Shown in pieces: positions 29,214-39,426 of a stretch of 64,000 nucleotides of DNA (positions within the stretch are counted from its first letter, which is position 1; every line of letters starts with the position of its first letter). A program made the translations under genes and the position numbers. The notes under the pieces are model-generated. The model was not told where the DNA came from, did no database searches, and saw only the letters and a program-made list of their open reading frames with translations. The stretch is from Pluralibacter sp. UBA7423 (GTDB lineage Bacteria; Pseudomonadota; Gammaproteobacteria; Enterobacterales; Enterobacteriaceae). The DNA lies in NCBI GenBank assembly GCA_002470465.1, contig DKMD01000019.1, positions 194,828 through 258,827 on the forward strand, read 5' to 3'.

Positions 29214-29522
29214 TCAAAAATCATCAAAAACAAAATCCAGCGCATTTTTAATGTTCTGCCGCCAGGGGCGCGCATTCATCACTTGATCCCCAATCTGGGC
29301 CATCCGCACGCTGGCCATTTCATGGGTCATCACCAGATAGTCTGTCCCTTCAACGTTCAGAATGGGCGTTAAGCGCCGGACAGGCGGTGCGGTTAACCTG
29401 CTCGCCGGATACAGAGGGATCACGATGCGGGTGTTAAGTTCTTCAATGATGTCGCTTTGAACATCCAGCAAATAAGGGTAGGCCTGACGATTCCCGTTAT
29501 TACGATAGACAACGTACTGCAT
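29214..29522 (-). CDS. ccdB: CcdB-family toxin (chromosomal)
   Basis: 102 aa, the length of F-plasmid CcdB (101). It shares MQ-VYR at the start, the LLDVQSDII segment, VIPLYPASRL and the C-terminal NIKNALDFVFDDF; CcdB poisons DNA gyrase through its last residues. In F CcdB the C-terminus is W-G-I, whereas here it is DDF, so gyrase activity should not be assumed. The start lies 2 bp after the ccdA stop. The gene looks complete. Confidence 0.88.
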   Translation of the reverse strand: MQYVVYRNNGNRQAYPYLLDVQSDIIEELNTRIVIPLYPASRLTAPPVRRLTPILNVEGTDYLVMTHEMASVRMAQIGDQVMNARPWRQNIKNALDFVFDDF

Positions 29523-29524
29523 CG

Positions 29525-29764
29525 CTAAAACGTCCTGAAATCATCGGACAGGAGCTCATGCTCATCGGAAATCCGGTTGAGCTCCTGCAGCCCGGCCCGA
29601 TTTTCCTGTTTCCAGCGTTCATTCCCTGAGGCATCAATCGCCTGCTTCAACGCGTCAGTCAGCACCGCTGAGAGATTGAGTCCCGCATCGCGCGCCTGCT
29701 GAAGTAATCCAGGTTCAAGCGTGACGCTCACCGTTTTTTTATGTCGAACATGCACGACTGGCAT
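29525..29764 (-). CDS. ccdA: CcdA-family antitoxin
   Basis: 79 aa. The N-terminal ribbon-helix-helix (KKTVSVTLEPGLLQQARDAG) is for operator binding, and the C-terminal toxin-binding tail has ERWKQENRAGLQEL, like RWKAENQEG in F CcdA. The start ATG at 29762-29764 has AAGGGGG upstream; a frame 11 codons longer lacks support. It forms the classic antitoxin-first operon with ccdB. Confidence 0.87.
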   Translation of the reverse strand: MPVVHVRHKKTVSVTLEPGLLQQARDAGLNLSAVLTDALKQAIDASGNERWKQENRAGLQELNRISDEHELLSDDFRTF

Positions 29765-29778
29765 ACCGGCCCCCCTTA

Positions 29779-29790
29779 TTACACGTGTAA
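29779..29790. promoter_or_regulatory. Candidate CcdA/CcdB autoregulatory operator
   Basis: Perfect palindrome TTACACGTGTAA, 15 bp upstream of the ccdA start and next to its ribosome site. This is where an RHH antitoxin would be expected to bind. Confidence 0.5.
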
Positions 29791-29978
29791 ACTGCACCTG
29801 TCATTATGAGCAAAATTTGCTCACATAACCATTCCACCGCAGTGAAAGGACAGTTGAGCAACAATGCCAGCTCATGCTAACACGCAGGCATACACAGTAT
29901 GCTGTCGCCAGAGAGAATCTGCGTGGAGGCTCGTAAAAACACGAATATTCCCCCGCGTTGTCGTAAAACCCCAGTCAT

Positions 29979-30005
29979 AAAAAAACCCGCCGAGTGGCGG
30001 GTTTC
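29979..30005 (-). terminator. Terminator downstream of glyS
   Basis: Minus-strand stem AAACCCGCC / GGCGGGTTT followed by a run of T. Confidence 0.9.
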
Positions 30006-30023
30006 TGACATGCGGAAAACCAA

Positions 30024-32093
30024 TTACTGAAGCAGCGAAATATCCGCAACCTGCAGGAACAGTTCACGCAGCTTAGTCAGCAGCGTCAGGCGGTTGATAC
30101 GCACGTCTTTATCTTCGGCATTCACCATCACGTTCTCGAAGAACTCGTCCACCGGCTCACGCAGGGCGGCCAGCTCAACCAGCGCTTCCTGATAGCGGCC
30201 TTCGGCGAAGAACGGCTGCAGTTTATCGCGCAGGACAACCAGATGGGTCGCCAGCTTGATCTCTGCGGCTTCTTTCAGCACGGAGGCATGAACGGTATCG
30301 TTCAGCGTCTCTTCGGATTTTGCGAGAATGTTGGACACGCGCTTGTTGGCTGCCGCCAGCGCCGCCGCTTCTTCCAGCGTACGGAAGTGCGAAACCGCCT
30401 TCATGCGCGCATCGAAGTCTGCCGGGCGAGTCGGACGACGCGCCAGCACGGCCTGGATGGTATCGACGCTGAAGCCTTCGTCCTGATACCAGGCACGGAA
30501 GCGGCCCAGCATAAAGTCGATAACCTCATCCACAACCTTCGCGTTGGTCAGCTTGTCGCCGTACAGGCGCACCGCTTCTTCGGTCAGCGTCTGCAGATCG
30601 AGGTTCAGGTTCTTCTCAACGATGATACGCAGCACGCCAAGCGCGGCACGACGCAGCGCAAACGGGTCTTTGTCGCCTTTCGGATGCTGGCCAATGCCAA
30701 AGATGCCCGCGAGGGTATCCATCTTGTCGGCGATCGCGACAGCACACGCAACCGGGTTGGACGGCAGGTCATCACCGGCAAAGCGCGGCTGATACTGCTC
30801 GTTCAGCGCAACGGCCACGTCTTCGGCTTCGCCGTCGTGACGCGCATAGTGCATGCCCATGATGCCCTGAGTGTCGGTAAATTCGAACACCATGTTGGTC
30901 ATCAGGTCGCACTTGGAGAGCAGGCCCGCGCGGGTTGCATGATTCACATCTGCGCCAATCTGCCCGGCAATCCAGCCCGCCAGGGCCTGAATGCGGTCAG
31001 TTTTGTCACGCAGGGTGCCGAGCTGTTGCTGGAACAGCACGGTTTGCAGGCGCGGCAGGTTGTCTTCCAGACGCTTTTTACGGTCGGTGTTGAAGAAGAA
31101 CTCCGCATCCGCCAGACGTGGGCGAACCACTTTCTCGTTACCGGAGATAATCTGGATCGGATCTTTGGATTCGATGTTAGACACGAAGATGAAGTTTGGC
31201 AGCAGCTTGCCGTCGTTGCCGTAGACCGGGAAGTACTTCTGGTCACCTTTCATGGTGTAGACCAGCGCTTCCGCAGGCACCGCGAGGAATTTCTCTTCGA
31301 ACTTCGCGGTCAGCACAACCGGCCATTCCACCAGCGAGGTCACTTCTTCCAGCAGGCTTTCGCTCAGATCGGCGTTGCCGCCGATTTTGCGTGCTGCGGC
31401 TTCAGCATCCGCTTTGATGGTGGCTTTACGCGCTTCGTAGTCAGCAATAACTTTGCCGCGCTCCAGCAGAATTTGCGGGTACTGATCGGCGTTATCGATG
31501 GTGAATTCCGGCTCGCCCATAAAGCGATGGCCGCGGATCACGCGATCGGAGTCGATGCCGAGAATCGTTGCCGGAACAACTTTATCGCCCAGCAGCAGGG
31601 TCACGGTGTGAACCGGACGCACGAACTGCACGTCGGACGCGCCCCAGCGCATCAGTTTCGGAATAGGCAGCTTCGCCAGCGACGTCGCTACCATGTTCGG
31701 CAGCAGCGCTTCTGCGCTTTCGCCTTTAACATGGGCGCGATACAGCAGCCATTCACCTTTGTCGGTTGCCATGCGCTCGGCCTGGTCTACGGTGATGCCG
31801 CAGCCGCGCGCCCAGCCTTCAGCCGCTTTGCTCGGTCTGCCTTCGGCATCAAACGCCGCAGAAACCGCCGGGCCGCGTTTTTCAACTTCGCGATCGGGCT
31901 GCGCCGCCGCAAGGCCAGCGACCTTCAGCGCCAGACGGCGAGGAGCAGCGAACCACTCAACGTTGCCGTGGGCAAGACCGGCGTTATCCAGCTCAGCAGT
32001 GAAGTTCGCAGCAAAGGATTCCGCCAGGCTGCGCAGGGCTTTTGGTGGCAGCTCTTCGGTGCCGATTTCCACCAGGAAAGTTTTTTCAGACAT
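30024..32093 (-). CDS. glyS: Glycyl-tRNA synthetase beta subunit
   Basis: 689 aa, identical in length to E. coli GlyS. It supplies the tRNA-binding half of the alpha2beta2 bacterial GlyRS. N-terminal [20 protein letters not shown] and an HD-like/DALR C-terminal anticodon region ending in VADISLLQ are recognisable. It lies 9 bp after glyQ. Confidence 0.98.
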   Translation of the reverse strand: MSEKTFLVEIGTEELPPKALRSLAESFAANFTAELDNAGLAHGNVEWFAAPRRLALKVAGLAAAQPDREVEKRGPAVSAAFDAEGRPSKAAEGWARGCGITVDQAERMATDKGEWLLYRAHVKGESAEALLPNMVATSLAKLPIPKLMRWGASDVQFVRPVHTVTLLLGDKVVPATILGIDSDRVIRGHRFMGEPEFTIDNADQYPQILLERGKVIADYEARKATIKADAEAAARKIGGNADLSESLLEEVTSLVEWPVVLTAKFEEKFLAVPAEALVYTMKGDQKYFPVYGNDGKLLPNFIFVSNIESKDPIQIISGNEKVVRPRLADAEFFFNTDRKKRLEDNLPRLQTVLFQQQLGTLRDKTDRIQALAGWIAGQIGADVNHATRAGLLSKCDLMTNMVFEFTDTQGIMGMHYARHDGEAEDVAVALNEQYQPRFAGDDLPSNPVACAVAIADKMDTLAGIFGIGQHPKGDKDPFALRRAALGVLRIIVEKNLNLDLQTLTEEAVRLYGDKLTNAKVVDEVIDFMLGRFRAWYQDEGFSVDTIQAVLARRPTRPADFDARMKAVSHFRTLEEAAALAAANKRVSNILAKSEETLNDTVHASVLKEAAEIKLATHLVVLRDKLQPFFAEGRYQEALVELAALREPVDEFFENVMVNAEDKDVRINRLTLLTKLRELFLQVADISLLQ

Positions 32094-32102
32094 GGCCGCC
32101 TC

Positions 32103-33014
32103 TTATTTATTCTTGTTGCACATCGGGAAGCCAAGGGCTTCACGGGAAGCGTAATAGGCTTCTGCCACGGCTTTGGTCAGGGTGCGAATGCGCAGAATAT
32201 AGCGCTGACGCTCGGTGACGGAGATGGCTTTACGCGCGTCCAGCAGGTTGAAGCTGTGCGCGGCCTTCAGAATACGCTCATAGGCAGGCAGCGGCAGCGG
32301 GTTTTCCAGCGCCAGCAGCTGCTGTGCTTCCTTCTCGTACTGCTCGAAGCAGGAGAACAGGAAGTCGACGTCGGCGTATTCGAAGTTATAGGTGGACTGC
32401 TCCACTTCGTTCTGATGGAACACGTCGCCGTAGGTGGTTTTACCCAGCGGGCCGTCGCTCCAGACGAGGTCGTAAACGCTGTCTACGCCCTGAATGTACA
32501 TTGCCAGACGCTCCAGACCGTAGGTGATTTCGCCGGTCACCGGCTTACACTCCAGGCCGCCAACCTGCTGGAAGTAGGTGAACTGCGTCACTTCCATGCC
32601 GTTCAGCCACACTTCCCAGCCCAGACCCCAGGCGCCCAGCGTTGGGTTTTCCCAGTTATCTTCCACGAAGCGGATGTCGTGAATGGTCGGGTCCATACCC
32701 AGCTCTTTCAGGGATCCGAGGTACAGCTCCTGAATGTTGTCCGGCGATGGCTTAATCACCACCTGGAACTGATAGTAGTGCTGTAAACGGTTCGGGTTTT
32801 CGCCATAGCGACCATCGGTCGGGCGGCGGGACGGCTGCACGTAAGCAGTCGCCATCGGCTCCGGGCCGAGCGCGCGCAGACAGGTCATCGGATGGGAGGT
32901 GCCAGCGCCGACTTCCATGTCCAGTGGTTGAACAATGGTGCAGCCCTGACGAGCCCAGTAATCCTGTAAGGTCAGGATCAGGCCCTGGAAAGTCCTGGTA
33001 TCAAACTTTTGCAT
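32103..33014 (-). CDS. glyQ: Glycyl-tRNA synthetase alpha subunit
   Basis: 303 aa. It is the catalytic class II aminoacylation subunit, with the motif [20 protein letters not shown] and the start [13 protein letters not shown]. The ATG at 33012-33014 gives exactly the E. coli length; the frame remains open 46 codons upstream without coding character. Operon: glyQ-glyS. Confidence 0.98.
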   Translation of the reverse strand: MQKFDTRTFQGLILTLQDYWARQGCTIVQPLDMEVGAGTSHPMTCLRALGPEPMATAYVQPSRRPTDGRYGENPNRLQHYYQFQVVIKPSPDNIQELYLGSLKELGMDPTIHDIRFVEDNWENPTLGAWGLGWEVWLNGMEVTQFTYFQQVGGLECKPVTGEITYGLERLAMYIQGVDSVYDLVWSDGPLGKTTYGDVFHQNEVEQSTYNFEYADVDFLFSCFEQYEKEAQQLLALENPLPLPAYERILKAAHSFNLLDARKAISVTERQRYILRIRTLTKAVAEAYYASREALGFPMCNKNK

Positions 33015-33161
33015 ATTTTTCGTGCTGGATACGTGTGGAATTAAGGAAGGGTCAAGTATACCCGCTGGCTGCGAGATATACAGTATGAATGACAGTTGTT
33101 GCAGGAAAATTGAGGGAATAGTGGGGAAATGCGGGGCATTTCCCTCCTGCATCCTCGCTGC

Positions 33162-33464
33162 TTAGCGCATCGAAAGGTGCAAAAATTGACCATCAGCATC
33201 AAAAGAGCAAACGAAGCTCTCATTCTTCGGCGTATAGCCTTTAAGCTCGTAGCTGCCCTGAAACTGCTCGAAGCCGGTGACATCAACCTTTTGTGCCCCA
33301 GTGTTATAGCGTTCTGCCGCTTTGTCTTTGCAAAGCTGTTCCATATTCAGCGAACGGGTCGAATCGATTTTCGCCCTTTGCGCTTTTTGCTCCGGCGCTT
33401 TTGGCGCGCTACACCCTGCAAGTAGCGCAGCCATCAGCAGCGCCAGGAAATACTTCATCATCAT
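33162..33464 (-). CDS. ysaB: Small lipoprotein YsaB
   Basis: 100 aa. A signal peptide ends in lipobox LAGC, and the conserved C-terminus includes SFVCSFDADGQFLHLSMR as in E. coli YsaB. It lies upstream of glyQ on the same strand. Function unknown. Confidence 0.9.
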   Translation of the reverse strand: MMMKYFLALLMAALLAGCSAPKAPEQKAQRAKIDSTRSLNMEQLCKDKAAERYNTGAQKVDVTGFEQFQGSYELKGYTPKNESFVCSFDADGQFLHLSMR

Positions 33465-33649
33465 TTTTCGTTACGGCCTTATTCTTTGCCTGTTATTGTC
33501 ACTTTTAAGACTAGAGTGTTTTTCTGACTCTGCATTCTGCGAATCCGTTCCCTGGTCGACAAGCCATCCGCGGTAAACTCAGATTTTTCCAGAGGGACAA
33601 TGGCCGGACGCACCGGTCAGACTTTTTTTAGCACCGAACTGAGGAACCG

Positions 33650-34645
33650 ATGTCAGGAAAGATTAGCTGGATTAACAACCTGCGAGGGATTGCCTGCCTG
33701 ATGGTAGTGATGATCCACACCACCACCTGGTATGTCACCAACGCCCACAGCACCAGCCTGCTCAACTGGGATATCGCCAATCTGCTGAACTCCGCCTCCC
33801 GCGTCAGCGTGCCGCTCTTTTTCATGATTTCCGGCTACCTTTTTTTTGGTGAACGCAGCGCCGCACCGCGTCACTTCCTGCGTATCGGCCTGTGCCTGCT
33901 GTTTTACAGCGCCATCGCGCTGGCTTACATCCTGCTGTTCACCCACATCAACGCGGAGCTGTCACTGAAGCATCTGCTGCAAAAGCCCGTGTTCTATCAT
34001 CTGTGGTTTTTCTTCGCAATTTTCGTGATTTACCTGCTTTCTCCCTTAATTCAGGTAAAAAGCGTCAACGGCTGGATGCTGATGGCATTGATGGTCATGC
34101 TCGGCGTGGTCGCTAACCCCAACACGGTGCCGGTGAAAACGGGCGGATTTGAATGGCTGCCGGTCAATTTATATATCGACGGCGACACGTTTTACTACGT
34201 GCTCTATGGCCTCTTAGGCCGTGCGCTGGGGATGATGAACACCGATAAAAAGCCGCTGACGCTGCTTTGTGCGGGCCTGTTTGTCGCATCGGTCTGGATT
34301 ATTTCACGCGGTACGCTGCACGAACTGAAATGGCGTGGCAATTTCGCCGATACCTGGTATCTCTACGCCGGGCCGATGGTGTTTATTTGCGCCGTCACGT
34401 TATTCACCTTTGTGAAAAACATGCTGAACAGTCGCGAACTGCCCGGATTAAGCCTCATTTCGCAGCATTCTCTGGGGATTTACGGCTTCCATGCGCTGAT
34501 CATCCACGCGCTGCGTTCAGGCGGCATTGAGCTGAAAAGCTGGCCGCTGCTCGATATCCTGTGGATTTTCTGCTCCACGGTGGCGGGCAGCCTGCTGCTC
34601 TCAATGCTGGTGCAGCGGATCGACGCTCGTCGGTTGGTGAGCTGA
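33650..34645 (+). CDS. wecH: O-acetyltransferase WecH
   Basis: 331-residue acyltransferase-3 family membrane protein with about ten transmembrane helices. The family motif [14 protein letters not shown] lies in the first helix, holding the catalytic His. In E. coli WecH O-acetylates enterobacterial common antigen. Its 3' end overlaps the convergent regulator gene by 45 bp. Confidence 0.93.
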   Translation: MSGKISWINNLRGIACLMVVMIHTTTWYVTNAHSTSLLNWDIANLLNSASRVSVPLFFMISGYLFFGERSAAPRHFLRIGLCLLFYSAIALAYILLFTHINAELSLKHLLQKPVFYHLWFFFAIFVIYLLSPLIQVKSVNGWMLMALMVMLGVVANPNTVPVKTGGFEWLPVNLYIDGDTFYYVLYGLLGRALGMMNTDKKPLTLLCAGLFVASVWIISRGTLHELKWRGNFADTWYLYAGPMVFICAVTLFTFVKNMLNSRELPGLSLISQHSLGIYGFHALIIHALRSGGIELKSWPLLDILWIFCSTVAGSLLLSMLVQRIDARRLVS

Positions 34646-35557
34646 CGCCCGGGAACGGGCGCGATGCAGCTGGCGTGCCGAGGTGAACCCTGCCGCCAGC
34701 GCCGCCTGTTCCATACCGCGCCCCTGCAACAGCTGCTGTTCAGCGAGCGCCAGCCGGAGCTGCTCCAGATAATCCCGCACGCTGATGCCCAGATGCTGCC
34801 TGAACAACCGCGTCAGATGGCGCGGCGTGACGTGCGCCTGCCCGGCAATGTCCACCAGCGGCCAGGCACGTTGTGGAGCAGCGGTTAATGCATCCTGTGC
34901 ACGGTGAATGGCCGGATGCAGGTGGTTACGGTAGCGCAGCCAGGGCGAAAGCTGCGGGTCATCCCCGGAGCGACGAAACCACACCACCATCTCCCGCGCC
35001 ACCGCCATTGCTCGTTCCGGGCCGTATAACCGGTTGATAAGATGCAGCGCCAGATCGATACCGGAGGTGATCCCGGCGCTGGTCCAGATGCCTTTATCCT
35101 CAATAAAAATGCGGTTCTCTTTAACGATCGCCCCTGGTGCCGCAGCCTTCAGGCGTGAAATCACATCATGATGGGTGGTGCACTGCACGCCGTGCAGCAG
35201 TCCGGCTTTCGCCGCCAGCAGCGAGCCGGAACAGACGCACATCAGCGCGATCTCCCGCGCATGCAGCTGCGGCTGCTGGCGCATCAGCCAACGGCGGGCC
35301 AGCTCTGCCTGCGGCGTGGAAAAGAAATGGTCTGAATCGCAGACGCCGGGCAGCACCAGCAGGCTGCCCGGCGGAAGACTGTCCGGCAGCGGCTGAATAT
35401 TGCCCATCGTCATGCCGATGGAGGTGGGTACTTCCGCGTCTGGCCCAATGTAGTGCAGGCGAAACGCCTCCCCCGCCAGCACGAACGTTTCTGCCGGGCC
35501 GGTCATATCCAGCGACAGCACTCCGGGCAGCATCACGAACCAGACGTCAGTGGTCAT
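34601..35557 (-). CDS. GlxA/FtrA-type AraC-family regulator with DJ-1/PfpI domain
   Basis: 318 aa. The N-terminal DJ-1/PfpI-like domain (residues about 1-185) includes the nucleophile-elbow sequence [14 protein letters not shown]. The C-terminal AraC helix-turn-helix pair ([21 protein letters not shown] and [17 protein letters not shown]) binds DNA. Its ATG overlaps the stop of the preceding hydrolase gene by 4 bp, so it probably regulates that operon. The inducer is unknown. Confidence 0.88.
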   Translation of the reverse strand: MTTDVWFVMLPGVLSLDMTGPAETFVLAGEAFRLHYIGPDAEVPTSIGMTMGNIQPLPDSLPPGSLLVLPGVCDSDHFFSTPQAELARRWLMRQQPQLHAREIALMCVCSGSLLAAKAGLLHGVQCTTHHDVISRLKAAAPGAIVKENRIFIEDKGIWTSAGITSGIDLALHLINRLYGPERAMAVAREMVVWFRRSGDDPQLSPWLRYRNHLHPAIHRAQDALTAAPQRAWPLVDIAGQAHVTPRHLTRLFRQHLGISVRDYLEQLRLALAEQQLLQGRGMEQAALAAGFTSARQLHRARSRASAHQPTSVDPLHQH

Positions 35558-36093
35558 AGCGATTCAAGCGTCTCCGCAACGGTTTTGGGGGTGGCAAAGC
35601 GCCCGGCCAGCACGGTTTCAGTGCGGTGGCGCAACGTTTCAACATCCAGCGTAACGCCTTTGTGGGTCATCGGGAAGGTCAGCGTCGCTTCGGTAACAAA
35701 GGTCACCTCGTAGCCCAGATCGGAAGCCACGCGCGTGGTGGTTTCACAGCACTGTTCAGTCCGCATACCGCAGATGACCAGATGATTGATGTCGCGGCTG
35801 CGCAGCCAGAAATCCAGCCCGGTATCGGTAAAAGCATTATGGACGTGTTTGTGGAAAACCACATCAGGCTGATGACGTAAAAAGGACATCGGCTTAACGA
35901 AACCACTCTCAAGCGAGAAGACACCCCGATCGTCAACGTGGAAGATATCCACAACGGGCACGTTACGCTGCTGACAGCCTGCAATCAGCGCCAGCATTGA
36001 CGCCTGGAAGGCAGGAAAATCGGCGGTTTGCCAGAAGGCGCGATGCTCGAAGGACTGCTGGGTATCAATGTTAATTAATGCGGTGCGGGACAT
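35554..36093 (-). CDS. Isochorismatase-family cysteine hydrolase
   Basis: 179-residue alpha/beta hydrolase of the isochorismatase/nicotinamidase superfamily. The likely catalytic triad is Asp10 (NIDTQQSF), a Lys in FHKHVHNAF, and Cys in GMRTEQCCET, with the preceding cis-peptide region. Substrate is unknown. It is first in a two-gene operon with a GlxA-type regulator, inserted between wecH and xylB relative to E. coli. Confidence 0.88.
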   Translation of the reverse strand: MSRTALINIDTQQSFEHRAFWQTADFPAFQASMLALIAGCQQRNVPVVDIFHVDDRGVFSLESGFVKPMSFLRHQPDVVFHKHVHNAFTDTGLDFWLRSRDINHLVICGMRTEQCCETTTRVASDLGYEVTFVTEATLTFPMTHKGVTLDVETLRHRTETVLAGRFATPKTVAETLESL

Positions 36094-36182
36094 AGTCAGA
36101 CTCCTGTTCGTGTCGGTGTAGAGCCATTGTGGACACGAACAGGCGGCCTGATAAGGTCAAAAAAGGACAGCTAAACGCTGCT

Positions 36183-37637
36183 TCAGGACATCAGCGGCTT
36201 GAGCTGCTGATAAAGCTGGCGGAAGGTTTCGCGACGTGGCGCATAGGCGGCATGCTGCGGCGCATCAGGCTGATGCGTCTGCTCCAGCGTGAGCTGCGGC
36301 AGCAGGTCGGTATACGGTTTACCGGGATGCAGGGCAAGCTGAGCAAGGCGCGCGGCACCCAGTGCGGGCCCCACGTCGCCACCGGTACGGTATTCCAGCG
36401 CGATACCGCTGATATCCGCCAGCATTTGCCGCCAGTAGGCACTGCGGGCACCGCCGCCTATCAGCGTCACGCTGTCTGGCTTAATGCCGCAGTCGTGAAC
36501 AACGTCCATACCGTCAGCCAGCGCAAAGCCCACACCTTCCAGTACTGCCAGCGCCAGCTCCGCCGGGCCATGTTGATGGGTCAGACCGAAAAATACGCCC
36601 TTCGCATTCGGGTTGTTGTGTGGCGTGCGCTCGCCGGACAGGTACGGTAAAAACCACACCGGATCGGCATTTTTATCTGCCGTTTGCGCGGCAGCCAGCA
36701 GTGCAGGAACGTCGCCGATCCCGGTCAGTTTCGCGGCCCAGTCAAGGCATGAGGCTGCACTTAGCATCACCGACATCAGATGCCATCGGCCGGGCAAGGC
36801 GTGGCAGAAGCTGTGCACCGCGCTCTCAGGCTTGCTGAGAAAACCGTTGCTGACGGCAAAATAAACCCCCGACGTACCCAGCGATAACATGGCCTGGCCC
36901 GCGTCGACCATGCCGACGCCAACTGCACCCGCAGCATTATCGCCACCACCTGCAACAACGGGCACCGCAGGCATATTCCAGGCCTGGGCTACCGACGGCA
37001 AAAGCGCGCCGGTGATGTCGCAGCCCTCAAACAAGGCAGGCATGTTATCGCGCGTTAAGCCGCACGCCTGAAGCATCTCGTCGCTCCAGTCACGCTTTGC
37101 CACGTCCATCCACATCGTGCCCGCCGCGTCCGACATATCGCTGGCGAAATCGCCGGTCATGCGCAGACGAAGATAATCTTTTGGCAACAGCACCTTATCC
37201 ACTTTGCGGAACACATCTGGTTCGTGGCGCTGTACCCACAGCAGCTTCGGTGCCGTAAAGCCAGGCATCATCAGGTTGCCGGTAATTTCCCGCGAGCGAG
37301 GGACAGCCTTTTCAAGCATGACGCACTCTTCAGCGCAGCGCCCGTCGTTCCACAAAATGGCCGGACGCAGCACGCGCTGATGCTTATCAAGCAGCGTTGC
37401 GCCATGCATTTGCCCGGCAATGCTCAGGGCTTTCACTCCGGCGAGAGAATGCTGAGCGCCTAACGCTTTCATCGCGCTATCCGTAGCCCGCCACCAGCTC
37501 TCAGGATCCTGTTCCGACCACAGCGGAGACGGACGCGAGACCGTGAGCTTTTCCGTCTGCGTTGCCAACAAATCACCCTGCTCGCTGAGCAGAATGACTT
37601 TTACCCCGGATGTGCCGAGGTCGATCCCGATGTACAT
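36183..37637 (-). CDS. xylB: Xylulokinase
   Basis: 484 aa, the E. coli length. FGGY-family kinase that phosphorylates D-xylulose to xylulose 5-phosphate. N-terminal MYIGIDLGTSGVKVILL and C-terminal LIGGGARSAYWRQMLADI are hallmark motifs. The start at 37635-37637 fits the family; a 26-codon longer frame runs into the REP. It lies downstream of xylA. Confidence 0.97.
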   Translation of the reverse strand: MYIGIDLGTSGVKVILLSEQGDLLATQTEKLTVSRPSPLWSEQDPESWWRATDSAMKALGAQHSLAGVKALSIAGQMHGATLLDKHQRVLRPAILWNDGRCAEECVMLEKAVPRSREITGNLMMPGFTAPKLLWVQRHEPDVFRKVDKVLLPKDYLRLRMTGDFASDMSDAAGTMWMDVAKRDWSDEMLQACGLTRDNMPALFEGCDITGALLPSVAQAWNMPAVPVVAGGGDNAAGAVGVGMVDAGQAMLSLGTSGVYFAVSNGFLSKPESAVHSFCHALPGRWHLMSVMLSAASCLDWAAKLTGIGDVPALLAAAQTADKNADPVWFLPYLSGERTPHNNPNAKGVFFGLTHQHGPAELALAVLEGVGFALADGMDVVHDCGIKPDSVTLIGGGARSAYWRQMLADISGIALEYRTGGDVGPALGAARLAQLALHPGKPYTDLLPQLTLEQTHQPDAPQHAAYAPRRETFRQLYQQLKPLMS

Positions 37638-37660
37638 AGTGGCTTCTCCATAATCAACGT

Positions 37661-37730
37661 GCCGGGCGGCGCTACGCTTGCACCGGCCTACAGATTTTGT
37701 AGGCCCGGTAAGCATCGCGCCACCGGGCGA
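37661..37730. repeat. REP pair between xylA and xylB
   Basis: GCCGGGCGGCGCTACGC...ACCGGCCTAC facing GTAGGCCCGGTAAGC...CACCGGGCGA, inside the xylAB transcript. It may stabilise the xylA message, as intra-operon REPs do. Confidence 0.85.
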
Positions 37731-37737
37731 TCAGGTA

Positions 37738-39060
37738 TTACTTATCAAACAGATAATGGTTAACCAGGTTCTCCAGCAGCTCCTGATGCCCGCTATGGTG
37801 CTGCGGAGCAAGGCTGTGCTGCTCGGCATATTTAGCAATATCGGTCAGCGACATCTGCCCTTTCAGGATCTGCTGGCCCAGTTCGCCATTCCAGCCCGCA
37901 TAGCGGCGCGCCACGCGCTTGTCGAGCTCACCGTCTTCAATCATGCGGGCCGCCACCTTCAGTGCCAGCGCCATGGTGTCCATGGCACCAATATGACCGT
38001 AGAACAGATCATATTTATCGGTGCTCTGGCGACGTACTTTGGCATCAAAGTTCAGGCCGCCGGTGGTAAAACCACCCGCTTTGATAATTTCATACATCAC
38101 CAGCGCATTTTCTTCCACGCTGTTCGGGAACTGATCGGTATCCCAACCAAGCTGCGCATCGCCGCGGTTGGCGTCCACTGAGCCGAACAGCCCCAGCGCG
38201 ATAGCCGTGGCAATTTCATGGTGGAACGAATGTCCCGCGAGCGTCGCGTGGTTGGCCTCGATATTGAGCTTAATCTCTTTTTCCAGACCAAACTGCTTCA
38301 GGAAGCCATAAACGGTCGCCGCATCATAGTCGTACTGGTGCTTGGTCGGTTCCTGCGGCTTCGGCTCAATAAGCAACGTGCCACGGAAGCCAATTTTGTG
38401 TTTGTGCTCAACCACCATCTGCATGAAGCGGCCAATCTGTTCACGCTCCTGGCGCAGGTCGGTATTCAGCAGCGTTTCATACCCTTCACGCCCGCCCCAC
38501 AGGACGTAGTTTTCGCCACCGAGCTGATGGGTGGCGTTCATTGCCGTCACCACCTGCGTGGCGGCCCAGCTGAACACTTCCGGATCCGGATTGGTGGCGG
38601 CACCTGCGCCGTAGCGCGGATGGGTGAAGCAGTTGGCGGTGCCCCACAGCAGCTTCACGCCGCTTTGCTGCTGCTTTTCGGCCAGCACATCGACCATCTG
38701 CGCAAAGTTATTAAGATATTCCTTCAGCGAGGCGCCCTCTGGCGACACGTCCACGTCGTGGAAGCAGTAGTACGGCACGTTCAGCTTGTGGAAGAATTCA
38801 AACGCCACGTCAGCCTTACGCTTTGCCAGCGCCAGCGCTTCGCCGGGCTGCTGCCACGGACGGTCAAACGAGCCCACGCCAAACATATCTGCGCCATTCC
38901 AGCAGAAGGTATGCCAGTAGCACGCCGCGAACCGCAGGTGATCTTCCATGCGCTTGCCGAGCACCAGCTCGTCCGGATTGTAGTGGCGGAAAGCCAGCGG
39001 ATTTTGCGATGTCGGGCCTTCATAGCGAACACGATCGAGTTGGTCGAAATAAGCTTGCAT
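37738..39060 (-). CDS. xylA: Xylose isomerase
   Basis: 440 aa. Metal-dependent isomerisation of D-xylose to D-xylulose. Catalytic His101 and Asp104 fall in [13 protein letters not shown], and metal ligands in [14 protein letters not shown] and [14 protein letters not shown]. First gene of xylAB, divergent from xylFGHR. Confidence 0.98.
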   Translation of the reverse strand: MQAYFDQLDRVRYEGPTSQNPLAFRHYNPDELVLGKRMEDHLRFAACYWHTFCWNGADMFGVGSFDRPWQQPGEALALAKRKADVAFEFFHKLNVPYYCFHDVDVSPEGASLKEYLNNFAQMVDVLAEKQQQSGVKLLWGTANCFTHPRYGAGAATNPDPEVFSWAATQVVTAMNATHQLGGENYVLWGGREGYETLLNTDLRQEREQIGRFMQMVVEHKHKIGFRGTLLIEPKPQEPTKHQYDYDAATVYGFLKQFGLEKEIKLNIEANHATLAGHSFHHEIATAIALGLFGSVDANRGDAQLGWDTDQFPNSVEENALVMYEIIKAGGFTTGGLNFDAKVRRQSTDKYDLFYGHIGAMDTMALALKVAARMIEDGELDKRVARRYAGWNGELGQQILKGQMSLTDIAKYAEQHSLAPQHHSGHQELLENLVNHYLFDK

Positions 39061-39170
39061 AATTGAACTCCATTAGACGCGGCGAATACCAGGTTGTGCA
39101 GTAATACTGTTACCTGATTTGCGGTTGCTCAATTACGTTATTTCACACTGCGATTAAGAGAATCCACAAA

Positions 39171-39186
39171 CGTGCGCTGGCTCGCA
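39171..39186. promoter_or_regulatory. Probable CRP site in the xylA-xylF region
   Basis: CGTGC-GCTGGC-TCGCA resembles TGTGA-N6-TCACA and sits in a block conserved with the E. coli xylA-xylF region, where CRP activates both divergent promoters. The 366-bp gap 39061-39426 holds only control sequences. Confidence 0.5.
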
Positions 39187-39283
39187 AAATATCCGCCACG
39201 CTTTTCTTTTACGATCGCGCTTCCATACATCCATGCAACAAAAGGCTGAAACGATTTAAAATTCGATCGCGGTCATAATTCGG

Positions 39284-39330
39284 AAAATAAACCAAATATC
39301 GTAATCAGAAGATAAAAATCTGTAATTGCC
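39284..39330. promoter_or_regulatory. Probable XylR operator region upstream of xylF
   Basis: AT-rich block including AAATAAACCAAATATCGTAA and GATAAAAATCTGTAATT. It matches what I recall of the E. coli xylF upstream region bound by XylR. Exact half-sites were not delimited. Confidence 0.45.
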
Positions 39331-39426
39331 ATAAATCTCGACCGTGCTAAAAATTTGCAGCGTGTCCATCGTGCTTGTTTCTTTTTTCACCAGTATCACC
39401 CCTACGTACCGACAAAAGGCCCTACG

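Noticed and set aside
30243..32786. 847-codon open frame on the plus strand opposite glyS and glyQ
   Set aside because: It is the antisense shadow of two certain genes in GC-rich codons; the translation is rich in His, Arg and Gln, with no domain.
39139..39146. TTTCACAC as a CRP half-site near xylA
   Set aside because: The partner half-site is poor; the site at 39171-39186 fits better.
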